A stretch of DNA of 10,194 nt. Origin: Cyclostephanos tholiformis. Lineage: Eukaryota; Bacillariophyta; Thalassiosirophyceae; Thalassiosirales; Thalassiosiraceae. This document shows positions 7,706 through 10,194 of the stretch, one piece after another (position 1 is the first letter of the stretch; each line of letters begins with the position of its first letter). The notes under the pieces are model-generated. The model was given only the letters and a program-made list of their open reading frames with translations. It had not been told where the DNA came from and ran no database searches. The DNA lies in NCBI GenBank assembly GCA_036939975.1, contig JALLPB010001357.1, forward strand, positions 1-10,194. The letters run 5' to 3'. A program made the translations under genes and the position numbers.

Positions 7706-9711
7706 TGATGATGATGATGGCGGGCAAAGGCGAAGGTACTAGGGGCGTCGGAGGCATGCCGTCGAACAACGGCATGGGAGGAAGTCACAATCCCACTCAA
7801 CATCATCGAAAGCGATCGAGGACCTATTCTCTATCCGGGAACAATTGCACCCCGCCGACGAACGCATATCGACACTCGCGCACCACCGCCAGCGGGAGCG
7901 GCGGCAACGGCCATCACAACGGCGGCGGCGATGGCGGGGGCGGCGGTGGGTTCGTACTCGACAAGGACGACCGTCTCCTCCGACTCAACGTGGGCGGACA
8001 TCCATACGACGTCGTTCGGACCTCCATCCCCCTCCTGGAGACTATGATGACCGACCGATGGCTCGTCAGCGGATGCCTCGTCGATGCCGACGGACGAGTC
8101 TTCATCGACAGGGACGGCGATGCCTTCGGCGACATACTGAGGTACCTACGGGGCGGGGCGGAATTCCTACACGAGCTCGTCAGGAATGGCGGCGTGAATG
8201 GAGGAGGAAGAGGCGGGGGCGGGGGCGGTAACGACGACAGGTTGCGCAGGCTCAGGACCGAGGCGGATTACTACGGCCTGCACGATCTCGTGCAAGACAT
8301 CGACGTGGTCACGATCGGACGTCGCATCGTGTTCGACTCGAACGGAGGATGGGGACGTGTCGCCGGGGGATGCCTTCCCAGGAATCACCGTCGTCGGGCG
8401 GCGATGCTCCGACGTGAGGAGGAGGAGGAGGAGGGGGGGGGGGGGGGGGGAGAGGAGCGGCTCAATGATGATCCCCGTAACGTGAATGGTGGCGATGATG
8501 ATGCAGCTATGGTTGTCGGTGGGATAATCGATGATGATTTCGTCGTCCAGGGGGCCGTCGATGTGCTCAACGATGACGACGATACCGATGAGGATGAGGA
8601 ACATGACGACGATGATGACGAAAACGAGGACGATAATCAGAATGACGAGGAAGAGGAGAATGATGATCCGGACGAGGACAACGACGACGGCGAGGAAGAG
8701 GACGATGACGATGACCACGAGGAGATAGATGACGACAACCAAGACGATGACGAAGACGACGAAGAGGGGGAGGGACGGGACGACGACGACCAGCCCCGAC
8801 CGTACAAATACTGGTCGTGGTCGAAGCAGTACGGCAACCCGGAGATACTCAGGCCGCACCCGACGCACACGTCGAGCATGATTGTCGGTCAGGACGGTTC
8901 TTACCTACTCCTATTGAGGCTCGCCGCGGCCCTACCGAGTCCGTTGGCTAGGATTAAGTGGGATCAGGAGGAGGAGGAGGGACGGCGCGTTACCAGGGGC
9001 GGCGCCGCGAGGCGACGGAGGGGGGGTAGGACCTCGGGCAACAACGAGTACGGAGACGCGAACGATGTTACCGACGGAGGAGGAGGAGGAGGGAGCGTGT
9101 CGAGGCGAGGCAACGAGTTGGAGGAGGATTACTTCGTCACCGTGAACATCGAGGCGCCGTTGCAGGCCGTGATGGATGCCGTTGACGAGTCCCAGACGCA
9201 CTTCCCCCTCCTGCGGATGGGATTGTGGGATTATCGCACGGAGGAGGAGGTCACAAATGAGGATCCCGTGTTCGCGACATTTTGTGCCATGGACGTAGTA
9301 TCGCTGCGCGCCGGGGACATACTCAGCGTGAGCTTCATGAACGACGAAATATCGAGGGAGAGGGCGCCGTTTCCAGACAATGCCCCCCCCGATTTGGTAA
9401 ACAGCCTGACGCTCGTTAAGGTGTATGGGAACACAATGGCGAGATACGAAAGGTTGAAGTCCTCCCCGAACGATATACACTCGACTTTATTGGAAAATGC
9501 GAGAGGGGGGGATGACAGGGGACCGGAAGGTGGAGGGGTAGGAGTCGTCGGTTATGGAGGAGGGGGCGGTAATATTCCCTCCTCCTCCAAGGGGAAAAAC
9601 ACACGCGGTCGGAACAGTCGGGACCATTCCTTCGATGNCCGGGGCACTACCTCCTGTTGGGACGGGTCGCGTTGGGCTGCCGACGCGACGCGACGTTCCT
9701 CTCCGTGCTGA
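7705..9711 (+). CDS. BTB/T1 (KCTD-type) domain protein with acidic tract and repeated C-terminal module; 3' end probably frameshifted
   Basis: The frame from the first of five ATGs to 9711 gives 668 aa. Residues 89-200 are a potassium-channel-tetramerisation-type BTB (T1) domain: LLRLNVGGHPYDVVRTSI, FIDRDGDAFGDILRYLRGG and LRTEADYYGLHDLV, with a Gly-rich insert at about 162-175. T1 domains mediate oligomerisation in Kv channels and in KCTD proteins, many of which are Cullin-3 adaptors. No channel helices follow, so KCTD-like is the better label. Residues about 236-362 are low complexity, mostly Asp/Glu. From 368 onward are two beta-rich segments sharing K-x-YGN (374-378, 572-576) and G-x-YLLL-x-R (398-405, and again after the N in another frame). 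These may be C1q/TNF-like jelly rolls, a weak call. Codon 645 contains the N at 9638. Past it this frame gives Arg-rich sequence with no relation to the module, while another frame carries the expected motif and runs to a stop at 9969-9971. The true end is therefore likely 9971 or a downstream exon. Confidence 0.8.
   Translation: MMMMMAGKGEGTRGVGGMPSNNGMGGSHNPTQHHRKRSRTYSLSGNNCTPPTNAYRHSRTTASGSGGNGHHNGGGDGGGGGGFVLDKDDRLLRLNVGGHPYDVVRTSIPLLETMMTDRWLVSGCLVDADGRVFIDRDGDAFGDILRYLRGGAEFLHELVRNGGVNGGGRGGGGGGNDDRLRRLRTEADYYGLHDLVQDIDVVTIGRRIVFDSNGGWGRVAGGCLPRNHRRRAAMLRREEEEEEGGGGGGEERLNDDPRNVNGGDDDAAMVVGGIIDDDFVVQGAVDVLNDDDDTDEDEEHDDDDDENEDDNQNDEEEENDDPDEDNDDGEEEDDDDDHEEIDDDNQDDDEDDEEGEGRDDDDQPRPYKYWSWSKQYGNPEILRPHPTHTSSMIVGQDGSYLLLLRLAAALPSPLARIKWDQEEEEGRRVTRGGAARRRRGGRTSGNNEYGDANDVTDGGGGGGSVSRRGNELEEDYFVTVNIEAPLQAVMDAVDESQTHFPLLRMGLWDYRTEEEVTNEDPVFATFCAMDVVSLRAGDILSVSFMNDEISRERAPFPDNAPPDLVNSLTLVKVYGNTMARYERLKSSPNDIHSTLLENARGGDDRGPEGGGVGVVGYGGGGGNIPSSSKGKNTRGRNSRDHSFDXRGTTSCWDGSRWAADATRRSSPC
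8433..8450 (+). repeat. G18 homopolymer after a GGA repeat
   Basis: A (GGA)n tract at about 8417-8432 passes into 18 consecutive G. It encodes EEEEEE-GGGGGG in the BTB protein. The downstream acidic frame is coherent, so the run length is probably right in this assembly. Such a run is prone to slippage and sequencing error. Confidence 0.9.
8485..8790 (+). repeat. GAY/GAR-rich low-complexity tract (Asp/Glu region)
   Basis: About 300 bp of imperfect gat/gac/gag codons encode a strongly acidic region (residues about 261-362) of the BTB protein. It is densest from 8571 to 8790. The opposite strand reads as an open, Val/Ile-rich frame purely because of this composition. Confidence 0.85.
9638..9638. 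other. Ambiguous base and probable indel in the BTB gene
   Basis: The sequence reads gatgNccgggg. The conserved G-x-YLLL-x-R-(L/V)-A motif resumes at 9642 in the frame reached only if one additional base sits at or beside the N. This is best explained as a draft-assembly error; a true pseudogene lesion is the alternative. Confidence 0.65.
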
Positions 9712-9780
9712 GCGGCGGTCCCATCAAGGGACACAGGGCACAGCTGTCAGTGCGGTCGGTGGGTGGTAGGTTGCTCCACG

Positions 9781-10143
9781 GGGGTACGATAAAGGTTGCA
9801 ATTTGCGATCGGGCGGGCAAATTATACCACAACGCCCGGTCCCCGACCTCAACGACACCACAATCAACGATGGTACGTGGGGGTGGGGGCTGGAACGGCT
9901 GGGGGATGGCGTGGCAGCTTCGTTTTGATGGGGATTTTGGTCGAATTTTTTGGCAAGGGGGGGGAGGATAGGTCTTAATTTGAGATCAGGCGGGTGAATT
10001 ACACCGCACCGCCCAGCCCCCGACCTCAACAACACCACAATCAACGATGGTATGCGGGGGCGGGGGCTGGAACGGCCGGGGGATGGCTTGGCGGCTTCTG
10101 TTTATGAGGTGATTTTTTTCGAATTTTCGCCCAGGGGGTGACA
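9781..10143. repeat. 177-bp tandem repeat, two diverged copies
   Basis: Sequence from about 9781-9966 reappears at about 9958-10143 with a constant 177-bp offset. Aligned anchors are aatttgcgatcgggcggg (9800) with aatttgagatcaggcggg (9977), and the identical caatcaacgatggta (9861 and 10038). Most positions agree, with scattered substitutions and few length changes. Exact edges are uncertain. The unit is a multiple of three (59 codons). The first copy overlaps the probable true tail of the BTB protein. Confidence 0.85.
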
Positions 10144-10154
10144 ACAACAGAAGT

Positions 10155-10194
10155 GGCAGCGGGTAGGGGCAGCGGCAGCAGCGGTAGGGGCAGC
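10155..10194. repeat. G-rich minisatellite running off the window edge
   Basis: ggtaggggcagc occurs at 10162-10173 and 10183-10194, 21 bp apart, within a longer ggcagc-rich context. At least two units are visible and the array may continue past the window. Confidence 0.6.

Noticed and set aside
8167..8868. Long open frame on the minus strand, Val/Ile-rich, resembling a membrane protein
   Set aside because: It lies opposite the Asp/Glu codon tract of the BTB gene. Reverse-complemented gat/gac triplets read as Val/Ile, so the hydrophobicity is a composition artefact.
9724..10044. Minus-strand frame with a 59-aa internal repeat
   Set aside because: The protein repeat simply follows from the 177-bp DNA tandem repeat being a multiple of three. 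No domain or start context supports a gene.

Overview
The window looks like nuclear DNA of a eukaryotic alga, most likely a diatom or other stramenopile. Two of four protein genes are split by short GT-AG introns (86, 109 and 131 bp) whose removal restores conserved protein motifs. No bacterial operon signals are visible. Products carry eukaryotic targeting features (a secretory signal peptide, a mitochondrial-type presequence). The gene mix fits such an alga: a secreted spondin-domain protein, a biotin-pathway aminotransferase, a CRT-like transporter and a BTB/T1-domain protein. The lineage call is inference from gene content and style; no marker gene is present. One ambiguous base (N, 9638) shows this is a draft assembly.

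Layout. 1-311: upstream region of gene 1 with a 17-bp direct repeat and a TGACGT site. 312-2162 (+): secreted, lysine-rich protein with a bacterial-type spondin domain and an acidic tail. 2163-2585: intergenic, AT-rich near its end. 2586-4402 (+): DAPA aminotransferase (BioA), two exons, probably mitochondrial. 4403-5178: intergenic between convergent genes, with two small inverted repeats and a degenerate ~30-bp repeat tract. 5179-7287 (-): CRT-like transporter, three exons. 7288-7704: divergent promoter region with a three-unit poly(A)-TTATTTT array and a 4-codon uORF. 7705-9711 (+): BTB/T1 (KCTD-type) protein with a long acidic tract and two apparent copies of a beta-rich, possibly C1q/TNF-like module. 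Its annotated end is probably an artefact of one missing base at the N; the conserved frame continues to 9971. 9781-10143: two diverged copies of a 177-bp tandem repeat that overlap this tail. 10155-10194: start of a G-rich minisatellite.

The genes do not form an obvious pathway. The shared feature is expansion of GAY (Asp) and GAR (Glu) codons: all four proteins have acidic runs inserted in termini or loops. The most notable items are the BTB/T1 plus repeated beta-module architecture with its probable frameshift, a symmetric four-cysteine motif in an unusual loop of the CRT-like transporter, a four-cysteine cluster ahead of the BioA domain, and the regulatory-looking poly(A) array and uORF between the divergent genes.
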